Numbered from the stretch's first letter, positions 1-8,774 are shown. The stretch: DNA of 64,000 nt from Thiocapsa roseilacustris (GCF_041903755.1 NZ_JBBWVE010000007.1:62001-126000); one strand, 5' to 3'. Notes: generated from the sequence alone by a model not told the origin. Made by a program: numbers and translations.

Positions 1-891
1 CTTGGCCGCCTTCTTCGGCCCGAGACCCCGCAGGCGCTTCTCCAGGTCCGTGCGCTCGGTCACGCGCAGCTTCTCGGCATCGGGCAGGTTCATGTACAGC
101 AGCACCTTGGCCAGCTCGAAGATCACCGGCTTCGCCATCGCAACCTCGTTCGGATCCATCGGGCTCATCCCCGGATGCGCATAGGCAGCCGGTGTGTTGA
201 ACCAGGCGATATGCCGATCGAGCAGGGTCGCCAGACACTCGTCCTCGTCCTGGATCACCAAGATCATGTCCTGCGAGGCGTCGTCGAGGGCATTCGCCTT
301 GCCGAGCGGCGAGCCGATGATGACGATCTCCACGACCCGCGCCGGCTTGGTGGGGTCGAGCTTGAGCGCTTGGTTGCGTGCCGGATGGACGAAGACGGAG
401 TGACCGGCGGGCACCTCGTAGACGCCCATGTAGGCCCCTTCGCAGACATGCAGACCGGTCTGACGATTCGGGACCTGCAACGGATTCGGCCGGGCCAGCT
501 CGATGAACACCAGGGTGTAGGGACTGCGGAAATAGTGCGCGGGCAGACCCTCCGCGAGGTCCGTCTCGGCCAACATGGACTGCAGTGTCGGGGCCACCTT
601 CAGAATCGGATCCCCGTGGGCACGCAACCTCGCCCGGACGATCGTCAACAGGAAGCTCCCCATGTTGGCGTTGCCGATGAGGCCGAAATGAGCGATGGCG
701 ATCTCGCGCATGCCGGGGACGTTGTTGAGGATCCACTCCGAGGTCGCATGCCGATCGGTGAGGTAGGGGCGCAGGCCCGGCATGACCCCGAGCTTCTCGA
801 ACATGACCGTGTCGACGGGTTTGCCGACGGCGGCATCGACGCGCACCGGATGCGGCAGGGCCATGATGGCGGGGTCTTGCATGGGGTCCAT
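1..891 (-). CDS. Hypothetical protein, C-terminus beyond window
   Basis: The open frame runs from ATG at 891 to the window edge without a stop, so the C-terminus is missing and 297 codons are visible. A second in-frame ATG at 882 (after GGACCCC) is an alternative start. I do not recognise the family. The protein looks soluble, with no signal peptide or membrane segment. The last visible residues are basic (KRLRGLGPKKAAK), which may contact nucleic acid. It starts 5 nt after the stop of the HNH gene and is the third gene of a minus-strand operon starting at 2650, so a role linked to the HNH protein is likely but unproven. Confidence 0.75.
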   Translation of the reverse strand, partial: MDPMQDPAIMALPHPVRVDAAVGKPVDTVMFEKLGVMPGLRPYLTDRHATSEWILNNVPGMREIAIAHFGLIGNANMGSFLLTIVRARLRAHGDPILKVAPTLQSMLAETDLAEGLPAHYFRSPYTLVFIELARPNPLQVPNRQTGLHVCEGAYMGVYEVPAGHSVFVHPARNQALKLDPTKPARVVEIVIIGSPLGKANALDDASQDMILVIQDEDECLATLLDRHIAWFNTPAAYAHPGMSPMDPNEVAMAKPVIFELAKVLLYMNLPDAEKLRVTERTDLEKRLRGLGPKKAAK

Positions 892-895
892 TGAA

Positions 896-2074
896 TCAGG
901 TGTCTCGTAGGGTGTATTGCCAGTCCGGGGTGAAGCCCTGGTTGGTCGCAAGCGTGATCAACGGGCCGATGTTCTGCTCGTAGGCGCGCGAGAGCTGCTC
1001 GATATCCAGCAGCGCCGCACAAGACGGCAGGTGCAGATCGGCCAAGTGGTCCTCGGTGAGCTTCTCGAAGGTCGTCTTTGGCATGATCCGGCTCGCGGTC
1101 ACCAGACCGCGATGTTGCAGCGCGACGAAGTCCCGAAAGTAATCCGGACTCGGCAGATGGTTCGACTTCGCCGAGTTCACCGCCGCCGGCGCCGGGATCA
1201 GATTCCAGAGCTGATCATGCGCGACGTAGGACCAGGGCAGATAGTGATCGAGGGCGAAGGCGTCCGCCGTCAGGATCGTACCGGAGTAGATGCAGTGCAG
1301 CTCCGGACGATCGGGATGGGCGAGGATCGTGCGCCAATACCGCGTCTGCTTGCTCAGCGCATCGCGCTTCAGCGGCGGGAAGAGCTTGTTCGACAGCCCC
1401 GGCGTGGTCGGATTGCGCTTCTGCATGTAGCCGAGCCAGTGCCAGGCCGCCCACCCCTGGATGATCGGGAAGTGCCGCTCCAGGTAGGCGACCCAGTCGG
1501 GATGCCAGGTGACGGCGGCGCAGTCCTTCCACTCGTCGCTGCCATAGCGGTAGAGCGGCCGAGCCGTCTCGAAATGCGCGTTGACGATCGCCGGCATGGC
1601 CTTCTCGAAGATCATCCAGGCGCCCTTGTCGACCCCGCGCAGCTGCGGCTCCAGAAAGGGGATCTGCAAGCGGTAGGGCACGAAATCCATCAGACGCGCC
1701 GCGTCCTTCAGGTCGACCGCGGCCAGTGCACCGCGCAGGGCACGCCGGTCGTTGGCGAACAGGTTCGCGCCCTCGTCCAGCCCCAGATCGAGCGCATCGA
1801 GCTTCTTCGCGATGGTGTCCTGTGCCCCGAACGACAGCTTGAAGTAGGTATGCGGAAACCACGCCAGCGAGAGCATCTCCAGCGTGATCTCGGCATAGGT
1901 GTAGGGCCGCTGGGCATCGAAACGATGGCGCTTGAGCAGGTCGAGCAGGGCCAGGAAGAAGACGAACTTGTAGGAGTTCGTGGTGTGGCGAAAGAGTCCG
2001 GCAAGGGCTGCGATGTTCAGCCCGTCGCCGGCCGGAAGCGATGGTGAGAGGGTAGGGGACTCGGGAGAGGACAC
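896..2074 (-). CDS. HNH endonuclease domain protein
   Basis: A 392-residue protein. Near two thirds of its length it carries an HNH-type core: LHCIYSG, then DHYLPWSY, then DQLWNLIPA and NSAKSNHLP. The D-H pair and the downstream N and H residues fit the beta-beta-alpha metal fold of HNH nucleases. The remaining ~250 residues are helical and not recognised. I chose the GTG at 2074 because AAGGA lies 6 nt upstream; a TTG at 2080 would sit directly on that ribosome site. The gene lies between two unrecognised genes, 33 nt after the first and 4 nt before the third. Stand-alone HNH proteins with unknown partners are common in restriction and phage defence loci, so that role is possible here, but nothing in the sequence proves it. 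Confidence 0.8.
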   Translation of the reverse strand: MSSPESPTLSPSLPAGDGLNIAALAGLFRHTTNSYKFVFFLALLDLLKRHRFDAQRPYTYAEITLEMLSLAWFPHTYFKLSFGAQDTIAKKLDALDLGLDEGANLFANDRRALRGALAAVDLKDAARLMDFVPYRLQIPFLEPQLRGVDKGAWMIFEKAMPAIVNAHFETARPLYRYGSDEWKDCAAVTWHPDWVAYLERHFPIIQGWAAWHWLGYMQKRNPTTPGLSNKLFPPLKRDALSKQTRYWRTILAHPDRPELHCIYSGTILTADAFALDHYLPWSYVAHDQLWNLIPAPAAVNSAKSNHLPSPDYFRDFVALQHRGLVTASRIMPKTTFEKLTEDHLADLHLPSCAALLDIEQLSRAYEQNIGPLITLATNQGFTPDWQYTLRDT

Positions 2075-2107
2075 GCGCAATCCTTGAGCGAGAGGAAACG
2101 ACCCGGA

Positions 2108-2650
2108 TCAGTCGGGTTCGGACAGCGCGAAACGGGCACGGATCCGGGTCTCGATGTCCGACCAGACCTCCAGCAGAACGCAGATCTGCTCCGCCTCGCA
2201 CTGGGATGGATCGAGCAGGCGATGAAACTCGATCAGGGACCGGTGCGCCTGTGGATCATCGGCCGGCAACGCGGTCTCCATGATGCGGATGTTCTCCGAG
2301 GTCACCAGCGGGGCATTCGCCTCGATCCAGGTCGGGATGTCGTGCGGGACCGAGGGCTCGATGTCGGGGCACTTATCCTCCAGGCACTCGAAGAGAGTCG
2401 TGCGGAAGGTTTCCATCCTCGCTTGGTGCAGGAGTCCCTCGGCACCCATGCCCCCGTCGTCGAGGAGATCCGAATCGAGCCCGTCGATGACCTCGCGGGC
2501 TCGGCGTTCGATCCGATAGGCATCGAGCGCCGCCAAAGCACCGAACGCATCCAGAAGCCGCTCGGAGCGCGTCGAGCGCACGATCTCCCCGAGCTCCGCC
2601 ATGATGGCGAGCGCTTCCTTTTCGCTGATCCGCTTCTTGCTGTCGGTCAT
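2108..2650 (-). CDS. Hypothetical acidic helical protein, first gene of HNH operon
   Basis: A 180-residue, acidic, probably all-helical cytoplasmic protein. It starts with a charged segment (MTDSKKRISEKEALAIMAELGEI) and ends in SEPD. No family is recognised. It leads the operon with the HNH gene and the partial gene at 1-891. A good -10 box (TATAAT on the minus strand, 2711-2716) lies 60 nt upstream of the start, within an element also found upstream of the operon at 30237. Confidence 0.75.
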   Translation of the reverse strand: MTDSKKRISEKEALAIMAELGEIVRSTRSERLLDAFGALAALDAYRIERRAREVIDGLDSDLLDDGGMGAEGLLHQARMETFRTTLFECLEDKCPDIEPSVPHDIPTWIEANAPLVTSENIRIMETALPADDPQAHRSLIEFHRLLDPSQCEAEQICVLLEVWSDIETRIRARFALSEPD

Positions 2651-2694
2651 CGGCCCGTCGTCTACCTTTCGGTCGGTCTTGCGGGCGTGTCATG

Positions 2695-2720
2695 CCCATG
2701 ACTGAGGGGCATTATAGACC
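2695..2720 (-). promoter_or_regulatory. Promoter-like element shared with 30299-30324
   Basis: On the minus strand this reads TATAAT followed by GCC, three variable bases and CAGTCATGGG. It matches the segment at 30299-30324 at 22 of 26 positions. The TATAAT is a good -10 box for the operon starting at 2650. CAGTCATGGG would then lie around the transcription start, where an operator could sit. A divergent promoter (ATGACT, 17 nt, TATGAT at 2721) may serve the PIN/NYN gene at 2805. Confidence 0.5.
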
Positions 2721-2804
2721 TATGATGCCGACTGACTGATCCCGGCAGGCTATCGAGGATATCGGCGCTCGACTTGAACGGACGGGACTCGCAGGAACGG
2801 CCCC

Positions 2805-3209
2805 ATGATCCACGTCCTGATCGACTACGAGAGCATCCAGCCCCGGCACCTTAAAACCTGGGCCGACGAGGACACCAACGTGACGGTGTTCGTCGGCGCC
2901 CATCAAGAACGGCTCCCGTTCAACTTCGTCGCCGCGATGCAGGCGCTCGGCGCGCGAGCGAGATACGTGAAGATCGGCCGCGCCGGCAAGAACGCACTCG
3001 ATTTCCATCTGGCCTTCTACTTGGGCGAGCTCGCGGCACGCGAGCCGACCGCCACCTTCCGGGTGATGTCGATGGACGGCGGATTCGATGTCCTGATCGA
3101 GCATCTGCAGGCGCGGGGTCTAACCGTCGAGCGGCTCTCCAACGAGGCACCGCCCTCGGATGAGCCGACCAAGCCGACCGAAACCGCCGACCCCAAGGAC
3201 CTGTCATGA
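2805..3209 (+). CDS. PIN/NYN-like domain protein
   Basis: A 134-residue protein with the layout of PIN/NYN-type nucleases. An N-terminal strand ends in acidic residues (VLIDYESI), a mid segment has GKNALDFHLAFYLGELA, and a later strand has MSMDGGFDVLIEHL. These acidic positions match the metal-binding carboxylates of the fold, so a ribonuclease role is likely. The C-terminal 25 residues are a disordered, charged and proline-rich tail. The stop overlaps the ATG of the methyltransferase remnant at 3206 (ATGA), so the two were once translationally coupled. Confidence 0.75.
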   Translation: MIHVLIDYESIQPRHLKTWADEDTNVTVFVGAHQERLPFNFVAAMQALGARARYVKIGRAGKNALDFHLAFYLGELAAREPTATFRVMSMDGGFDVLIEHLQARGLTVERLSNEAPPSDEPTKPTETADPKDLS

Positions 3210-3400
3210 CTGCCAAGTCCGCGGACGACCCGACCCTCGCCTACTACGAAGACCAGGCCGAGACCTTCTTCGCCGAAACCGTCGACGTCAACATGGCCCC
3301 GCTGAACTCCCCGTTTCCTCGCCCACGCTCAGTCCGGTGCGCATATCCTCGAAACCGGCTTCGGCTCGGGGCGCGATGATCCAGCGATTCCGCTTACCGG
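3206..3400 (+). pseudogene. N-terminal remnant of class I methyltransferase
   Basis: The first ~35 codons are nearly identical to the intact methyltransferase at 5123-5809 (both encode YYEDQAETFFAETVDV). The match then decays: after MAPL the frame is lost, but DNA matching the glycine-rich motif I (GSGRD) can still be followed to about 3395. The ATG overlaps the stop of the PIN/NYN gene. This is a truncated, frameshifted copy. The matching C-terminal part of another copy lies at 8914-9093. Confidence 0.75.
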
Positions 3401-3543
3401 CCTTAGACGATTTGATTTCCTCCCCCCGAGACTCTTGGCGCACGGAATTGGTCATGTTGCAATCGGTCACCGTCGACCAGGAAAGCGCATTGGATCAGCG
3501 TTTCCATCACCGAATCGCCAGAGCAAACCGGAGAGAAACGTCC

Positions 3544-3957
3544 ATGAACCCAGAGACCATAGCGCTCGTCAGAGCGTCTTGGGCGAAGGTGGAGCCCATA
3601 TCCGAACAGGCCGCGGGGCTTTTCTACGGGCGCTTGTTCGAGGTTTATCCCGAGGTCAGGCCCATGTTCAAGGGCAATATGAAAAAGCAGGGCAATAAGC
3701 TCGTCGTCATGCTCAGCACCGCCGTAAACGCCCTCGACGATCTCGATCCCTTGATCCCGGCCATCAAGAAGATGGGGGCACGCCATGCACGCTACGGGGT
3801 TCATGACGACGACTACGCAAAAGTCGCCGACGCCCTGCTGTGGACCCTTGGCCAGGGCCTCGGCGATGATTTCACCCCCGAGGTAAAGAACGCTTGGGTG
3901 GGTGTCTATAGCGCCTTGGCCGACACCATGAAGGCAGGCGCCGCCGAGTCCACCTAA
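3544..3957 (+). CDS. Bacterial globin
   Basis: A 137-residue single-domain globin. The sequence has the E-helix region (MFKGNMKKQGNKLVVMLSTAVNALDDLDPLIPAIKKM) and the proximal F-helix histidine region (ARHARYGVHDDDY), followed by a G/H-helix pair with the typical W (KNAWVGVYSALADTM). Length and layout fit Vitreoscilla-type bacterial haemoglobins, which bind O2 or NO in the cytoplasm. GGAGAG lies 7 nt before the ATG. It stands alone between the methyltransferase fossil and the convergent protease gene. Oxygen or nitric oxide handling is inferred from the family only. Confidence 0.85.
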   Translation: MNPETIALVRASWAKVEPISEQAAGLFYGRLFEVYPEVRPMFKGNMKKQGNKLVVMLSTAVNALDDLDPLIPAIKKMGARHARYGVHDDDYAKVADALLWTLGQGLGDDFTPEVKNAWVGVYSALADTMKAGAAEST

Positions 3958-4018
3958 CCGACAGTTCCGAGGCAGGACCTCGGATTCGGATTCCAGCGAG
4001 CATTCACTCCACGAGCGC

Positions 4019-4987
4019 TCAGTACCACAGTCCGGTCCAGTGCCGACGCGGCGCTTGCCGGGGCGGGCTCCCGGCCCAACCCGAAGGATCCGCAAGAGGC
4101 AACCAAAGCGGGCTTCCCGAGGAGAACCCGGTCGCGTGCGTTGACGCGAGATCGCGCAGACGCTCCACCCGCTCGGCCGTCGGCGGATGGGTGCGCAACA
4201 GCGAGGGCTCGGGCAGACGTCGACCGGGCAGCAACAGTTGCTCCCAGGACGCACGCCCGGTCTGCTCCAGCTTCACCAAGGCCGCGGCCAAGGCGGCGGG
4301 ATCGCCCGACAGCTCCACCGCGCCGCGGTCGGCCTCATACTCGCGACTGCGCGACAGCGCGAGCTGCACCAGCGCGCTGAGTGTCGGCGCGGCCAGCAAG
4401 ATCAGGATGGGAAACCACGGAAGCTCGTCCATGCCCAAGAGCAGCGCCGGCAGTACCAGAAGGAGCAAGAGCTGACCGGCGAGGCTCAGCGCGGCGGTGA
4501 TGCGGCTGACCAGATCGGCGAGGGCCATCACCCGAATGTCATCGTGGGCGATATGGGCGACCTCGTGCGCCAACACCGCCGCCAGCTCGCGCCGGTCGAG
4601 CCGCCGCATCAGGCCATCGGAGACGAGGATCGCGGCATCGTCGCGGCGTCCGGTCGCGAAGGCGTTGACGGTCGCCGACGGCAGATAATGGAGCTGCGGG
4701 ATGCGCGTCAAGCCGGCGCGCTGCGACAGCGCGCCCAGCAGACGATAGAGCCCCGGAGCCTCGCCCGGTCGCACCGGGTGGGCGCGATACAGCGACATCA
4801 GCAGACGCGGCGGGATCGCGGGATTGGCCGCGGCGAGGATCAGCACACCGAGCAGGGTGCCCCACAGCAGCGGCTCGCCCCCGATCGCCCAGGCCGGCGA
4901 ACCGAGCAAGAGGGCGAGCAACGCCAACAGCCCCAGGCTCTGAAGATTGTTGCGCAGCTTGTGCCGAGCGAGTTGACCGTAATTCAT
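4019..4987 (-). CDS. M48 family zinc metalloprotease (HtpX-like)
   Basis: A 322-residue membrane protease. Two N-terminal hydrophobic segments (about residues 17-36 and 38-58) precede the catalytic domain with the zinc motif HEVAH (in VLAHEVAHIAHDD). Further hydrophobic helices follow, then the third zinc ligand region SREYEADRGAVELSG. This order is diagnostic for M48B proteases such as HtpX, which degrade misfolded inner-membrane proteins. The C-terminal LLRTHPPTAERVERL is the usual HPP motif of the family. The gene stands alone and converges with the globin gene. Confidence 0.9.
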   Translation of the reverse strand: MNYGQLARHKLRNNLQSLGLLALLALLLGSPAWAIGGEPLLWGTLLGVLILAAANPAIPPRLLMSLYRAHPVRPGEAPGLYRLLGALSQRAGLTRIPQLHYLPSATVNAFATGRRDDAAILVSDGLMRRLDRRELAAVLAHEVAHIAHDDIRVMALADLVSRITAALSLAGQLLLLLVLPALLLGMDELPWFPILILLAAPTLSALVQLALSRSREYEADRGAVELSGDPAALAAALVKLEQTGRASWEQLLLPGRRLPEPSLLRTHPPTAERVERLRDLASTHATGFSSGSPLWLPLADPSGWAGSPPRQAPRRHWTGLWY

Positions 4988-5122
4988 GCACCATCCGTGA
5001 GGTCGTCCGGCTCGAACCTCAATCGGACGGCGCAGGTTTCGCCGCTCCGGTCACCGGCCTTCCCGGCGGGTGCTGCCTCGCGGAGCGATGCCTTGGCCGT
5101 AACCAGAGATCGAGAGATCGCC

Positions 5123-5809
5123 ATGTCGCATGATCCCAAGCCGCAAGACCGAGACACTGAAGCAGACTCGATCGCCTACTACGAAGACCAGGCCGAGACC
5201 TTCTTCGCCGAAACCGTCGACGTCGACATGGCCCCGCTGTACGCCCGGTTCCTCGCACACATCCCGGCCGGCGGGCACATCCTCGATGCCGGCTGTGGGT
5301 CGGGGCGCGATGCCCTGGCGTTCCGGCGGCTCGGCTATGCCGTGACTGCGTTCGAGGCGTCGCAGAAGCTGGCGCGGATGGCCGCGGAGCATTGCGGGTT
5401 GCCGGTCGAGGTCCGGCGGTTCCAGGAGATCGAGTGGCAGGACGCATTCGACGGGATCTGGGCCTGTGCGAGCTTGCTGCATGTGCCGATGGCGGAGCTG
5501 CCCGTGGTGCTCGTGCGTCTCGGGCGTGCGCTCAAGCCCGACGGGGTGCTCTATGCCTCGTTCAAGTACGGGGCAGGGGAGCGGGAGCATGGAGGGCGGC
5601 GGTTTACGGATCTGGACGAGCGGGGGCTCGCGGCGCTGGTCGGGGCGGTCCCGGCGCTTGCGGTGGTCGAGACCTGGGTTACCGGGGATCGGCGGGAGGG
5701 GAGGGAAGGGGAGCAGTGGTTGAATGCCGCGGTTGCTGCCAGCGGTGACCAGGTACCATTCAGCAGCGGACCCGCTCAACCAGATCATTTACACATAAAT
5801 CGAAAATAG
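5123..5809 (+). CDS. Class I SAM-dependent methyltransferase
   Basis: A 228-residue methyltransferase with motif I LDAGCGSGRDAL, the acidic end of strand 2 (VTAFEAS), motif IV region IWACASLLHVP and post-IV LKPDGVLYASFK. The layout matches small TehB-like/Methyltransf_11 proteins; the substrate is unknown. The ATG at 5123 gives the same N-terminus as the remnant at 3206. Two broken copies of the gene (3206-3400 and 8914-9093) flank this region, so the family has been duplicated and partly deleted here. The last ~20 codons run into the AT-rich segment that follows, so the C-terminus may be altered. Confidence 0.85.
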   Translation: MSHDPKPQDRDTEADSIAYYEDQAETFFAETVDVDMAPLYARFLAHIPAGGHILDAGCGSGRDALAFRRLGYAVTAFEASQKLARMAAEHCGLPVEVRRFQEIEWQDAFDGIWACASLLHVPMAELPVVLVRLGRALKPDGVLYASFKYGAGEREHGGRRFTDLDERGLAALVGAVPALAVVETWVTGDRREGREGEQWLNAAVAASGDQVPFSSGPAQPDHLHINRK

Positions 5810-6019
5810 AGAATTTATTTTACGTAAAATATTTTTATGTTTATGATATTTAAATATAAATATGAAAATTACAGGCATCGTTACCCGTAAAAAATAGCGC
5901 TCCGCGTGTATACTTGTCGAGCGGTCTAGATCTCAGCCATCCAGAAACCGACTCGAGCGAAGCGGCTTTACCTAGCCGTCCACGTTTTGGGTCGCATTCC
6001 ATCCAATGTGAAACGCTAA
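5810..6019. other. AT-rich intergenic segment
   Basis: The first ~90 bases are almost pure A/T, in sharp contrast to the GC-rich surroundings. No gene is visible. The segment marks the left edge of a lower-GC island (to about 7480) that carries the recombinase-like and ASCH genes. It is probably foreign DNA and may hold the recombinase promoter. Confidence 0.6.
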
Positions 6020-6616
6020 ATGAATGTTGCTGCGTATCTTCGCAAAACGCTGACAGGCGTTACCGTGCGCGCTCAACGGGAAACGCTGGAAGCCCGTGCA
6101 CGCGACAGAGACTGGACGATCGTATGGGAGGATGAAGACCCGGCAGTAATGAGCAATCGAGGAGTCAAGAGAATCGACCATTTTTGTGGCTTCCTTAACG
6201 AAGCGCTGACGGATTCTAGGATAAAGATCCAAGGAGTCATGTTTTGGCACGCCGGCCATGTCGCCGGCAGTCTTGACGGTTTTCTCGAACTGATTCAGTT
6301 GCTCGATGCATTGAATCTCGCATGGTACATGGAGCATCCTCGAATCGACTCAGACGGAGACACGGGCCGAATGTTGGTACCGTTAAGCATTGAACTACGG
6401 GGGATCCACGACGAGATCACGCGGTTGAGTCTCAGAGAGCGTAGTGCCGATATGAAGGCCCGCGGGACGAACCCCGGTCGGCAAAAGCTTTCGGCAAAGA
6501 AGGAGGAAGATATCAGATTACTGAAACGGAACGGTTTCAGTATCCGAGAGATCTCCCGCCAGGTGAAAGTCAGCTACGCGACCATCAACAAGGTTATCAA
6601 GCAAACAGACACCTGA
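6020..6616 (+). CDS. Serine recombinase-like protein with altered catalytic site
   Basis: A 198-residue protein with resolvase/invertase organisation. The N-terminal strand is VAAYLRKTL, followed by RAQRETLEARARDRDW, a central domain, and a C-terminal Hin-like helix-turn-helix (LSAKKEEDIRLLKRNGFSIREISRQVKVSYATINKV). Active family members have Y-x-R-V-S; here the sequence is Y-L-R-K-T, so the nucleophilic serine is replaced by threonine. The protein may be catalytically dead and act only as a DNA binder. Length fits the resolvase/invertase group (about 180-200 residues). It lies in the AT-rich island and is followed by a clear terminator. Confidence 0.75.
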   Translation: MNVAAYLRKTLTGVTVRAQRETLEARARDRDWTIVWEDEDPAVMSNRGVKRIDHFCGFLNEALTDSRIKIQGVMFWHAGHVAGSLDGFLELIQLLDALNLAWYMEHPRIDSDGDTGRMLVPLSIELRGIHDEITRLSLRERSADMKARGTNPGRQKLSAKKEEDIRLLKRNGFSIREISRQVKVSYATINKVIKQTDT

Positions 6617-6681
6617 CCGGCATCACCCTCCAGCCTTGTTGCAGGAGGAGCATTGCGAAACTATGGCTTGGTTATATCAAC

Positions 6682-6716
6682 AAGGCTCGTTTTTATCAAC
6701 GAGCCTTTTCTTTGTT
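6682..6716 (+). terminator. Rho-independent terminator
   Basis: The inverted repeat AAGGCTCGTT / AACGAGCCTT around a 6-nt loop is followed by a T-rich run (TTTTCTTTGTT). It lies 65 nt after the recombinase stop and would end that transcript. Confidence 0.8.
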
Positions 6717-6804
6717 CCGAAAAATAAAGCTGGAAATACAGAAGTGATCGATTGCGAACAACTGACAACTCAGATAATTTATTCTTAAACCGGGGGCTTT
6801 TAAA

Positions 6805-7479
6805 GTGAGAGCTATAGCCAAACTCATTCGGTTTGTAACGGGCCTTATTCTACTTTTCTTTTTCATCGTCTATGCTGGCGCGTTTCTCGGCATCAGCCTA
6901 GATATGATAATAGCCATCATTTCATTCTTCGTTACAGCAATAATAATCGGAGCTATCGTTTCCGCTTTATTAGGCTTGATTTCAAGGCAAAAACAAGATG
7001 ATCAAATCCGGAAAATATCGCGAGTCCGTACGAAATCAAAACAGACTATTCCTCGATCAAGCTGGAGGCACAACACTATGACTGATTCAGGCGCACCTAC
7101 TCAAGGACTTATCATTCAGCCGGAACCACTTGAGAAGATTTTGGCTGGCAGAAAGACTTGGGAAATGCGATCTGCGCATACGAAGAAGCGGGGTCGAATC
7201 GCCCTGATAAAGAAAGGCAGCGGAAGGATCTACGGCATCGCAACGATCATTGGTTCGCTGGGTCCCTTTACAGAGGAAGATATGATTGCGAACCAGGACA
7301 AGCACGGAATGTCACTCAGTCGAATGCGCGAACCGCAGGCTTCTAAGTGGCGCTGTGCCTGGGTTCTCAGCGATGTCAGGCGTTTGACTATACCCGTGGA
7401 GTACGTTCAGAAAAGTGGAGCGGTCACATTCGTCTACCTTGACGATGCAGCCATCGATCGACTAGCGCGAGCAGTTTGA
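6805..7479 (+). CDS. ASCH domain protein with possible N-terminal membrane segment
   Basis: From residue ~92 (internal ATG at 7078, GGAGG 11 nt upstream) this is an ASCH domain: ILAGRKTWEMRS carries the family's G-x-K-T-x-E-x-R core. ASCH proteins bind RNA or hydrolyse acetylated cytidine. The frame is open upstream to a GTG at 6805 and there encodes two hydrophobic helices (about 9-30 and 34-58) and a basic linker. Either this is a membrane-anchored ASCH protein or two genes share one frame. The good ribosome site at 7078 favours a separate ASCH product of 133 residues. The region is AT-rich and probably transferred together with the recombinase gene. Confidence 0.7.
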   Translation: MRAIAKLIRFVTGLILLFFFIVYAGAFLGISLDMIIAIISFFVTAIIIGAIVSALLGLISRQKQDDQIRKISRVRTKSKQTIPRSSWRHNTMTDSGAPTQGLIIQPEPLEKILAGRKTWEMRSAHTKKRGRIALIKKGSGRIYGIATIIGSLGPFTEEDMIANQDKHGMSLSRMREPQASKWRCAWVLSDVRRLTIPVEYVQKSGAVTFVYLDDAAIDRLARAV

Positions 7480-7758
7480 ATCTCGACCAGAGCCGCCGAA
7501 TGCTTGATTCCGGTTGTCATCGGCAGTGGTCCTGATCTGCGCTTTGGCTCGAACCTGGGCGCATTCCCGTAGAAGGTCAGCGGAGGGAAGAAACCCTCCG
7601 GTTACGGCGTACCGTTCGGCTTCGACTCCACTACCAGCCTGGAACTGTTCGCCAAGGATCGGTTCGGCTGACGCCGGGCCAGCGGTTCCCCGATCGTCCA
7701 CAGGAGTCCGTGCCCGGATTGCCCGGGCGCGGCCCTCAACAATGAGAGTTTTACATCC

Positions 7759-8217
7759 ATGGCCAAGACAACCGCTCGTCACACCCTTCAACGCCGCGCC
7801 TTCGACCTGCACATTGCGGCTCTGCTGCAGCTGCGTCGACAACACGGGCACAGCTCGTTCTTCGATGACCGGGGCCATGTCCGCGACTACGCCCAGGACT
7901 ACCTCCTGGCGTGGCTGGCACCCGACCTGGCCGAGCAGACCGGCGAGATCCGCCGCCTGCATCTCGATGCAACGGCAGACGCGACGCTCGAAGAACTCGG
8001 AACAATCATCCCGCGGGTCGCTCAGTGGCGAGTCGAGCATCTGTGCCTGGAGGTGCTGCGCACACTCGAAACCGACGAAGTCGCCTTCTATGACGAAGGC
8101 GTCTCTGACGAACAGCGTGACGCGCAGATGGCGGAGTTCGGCAACGCCTACACGGTGATCGACAACCCGTACTGGGACCACTGCGAGGATGATGACAACG
8201 TCGTCTATCTGAGGTGA
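7759..8217 (+). CDS. Hypothetical acidic protein
   Basis: A 152-residue acidic protein with no recognised family. It contains a helical N-terminal half (RRAFDLHIAALLQLRRQHG) and an acidic end (NPYWDHCEDDDNVVYLR). There is no signal peptide or membrane helix. Codon use is GC-rich, like the chromosome and unlike the preceding island. No partner gene is apparent. Confidence 0.6.
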   Translation: MAKTTARHTLQRRAFDLHIAALLQLRRQHGHSSFFDDRGHVRDYAQDYLLAWLAPDLAEQTGEIRRLHLDATADATLEELGTIIPRVAQWRVEHLCLEVLRTLETDEVAFYDEGVSDEQRDAQMAEFGNAYTVIDNPYWDHCEDDDNVVYLR

Positions 8218-8450
8218 GCGGGTGTTCCGCGATCGACACAACGACGGAAGGTCGGGCTAGCGGAGCCGCTGCATGCGGTGCCGGCCGTCTGCATGTTGGA
8301 ACGTCGTTGCGCTCGATCGCAGACCCCACCAATCCATGCATCGACGCAATGATCGATGGCGAGGACGTTCTCACCATCGGAAGCAGATACACGGGGCTTG
8401 GATCTCCACCGGAAACATCACGGCAACCATCCACAGAGAGCAACACCACA

Positions 8451-8774
8451 ATGACGATCCAAATCAGTCCAGACGGATTCTTCACCGCGCTCTGGGCCGT
8501 GAACAAGCAGGGGCAACAGGTCTTCCCATTCCTCCAGGGAAAACGGGGCACGACGGCGCGCGGATTCGATATCACGCTGACCGGTAAGAAAGAGGATTAC
8601 CATCTGGCTGACCTCGATCGACTCCTCCAGCACATCGCCGACGGAGATTTCAACGCGGTCGGCCGCGTGAGGATGAAACCTCGGAGCGGCGGCAACTCAA
8701 ATGGATTCGCGATCAGGCATGCGACCATGAATGAGGCGTTGGCCGCCGAGATCGCGAGGCGCGGGCACCGCTGA
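8451..8774 (+). CDS. Hypothetical protein
   Basis: A 107-residue protein starting MTIQISPDGFFTALWAVNK. It looks like a small compact beta-alpha domain, with GFDITLTGKKEDYHLADLDRLLQHIADG in the middle. It is not recognised. The start is the first ATG after a poorly coding stretch, and no strong ribosome site is visible. Confidence 0.5.
   Translation: MTIQISPDGFFTALWAVNKQGQQVFPFLQGKRGTTARGFDITLTGKKEDYHLADLDRLLQHIADGDFNAVGRVRMKPRSGGNSNGFAIRHATMNEALAAEIARRGHR

Noticed and set aside
175..894. Long plus-strand frame at the left end
   Set aside because: It is the shadow of the minus-strand gene at 1-891, whose protein has natural composition; the plus frame is arginine/aspartate-biased.
4187..5122. 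Plus-strand frame fused ahead of the methyltransferase
   Set aside because: It is the antisense of the M48 protease gene; the real methyltransferase starts at ATG 5123.
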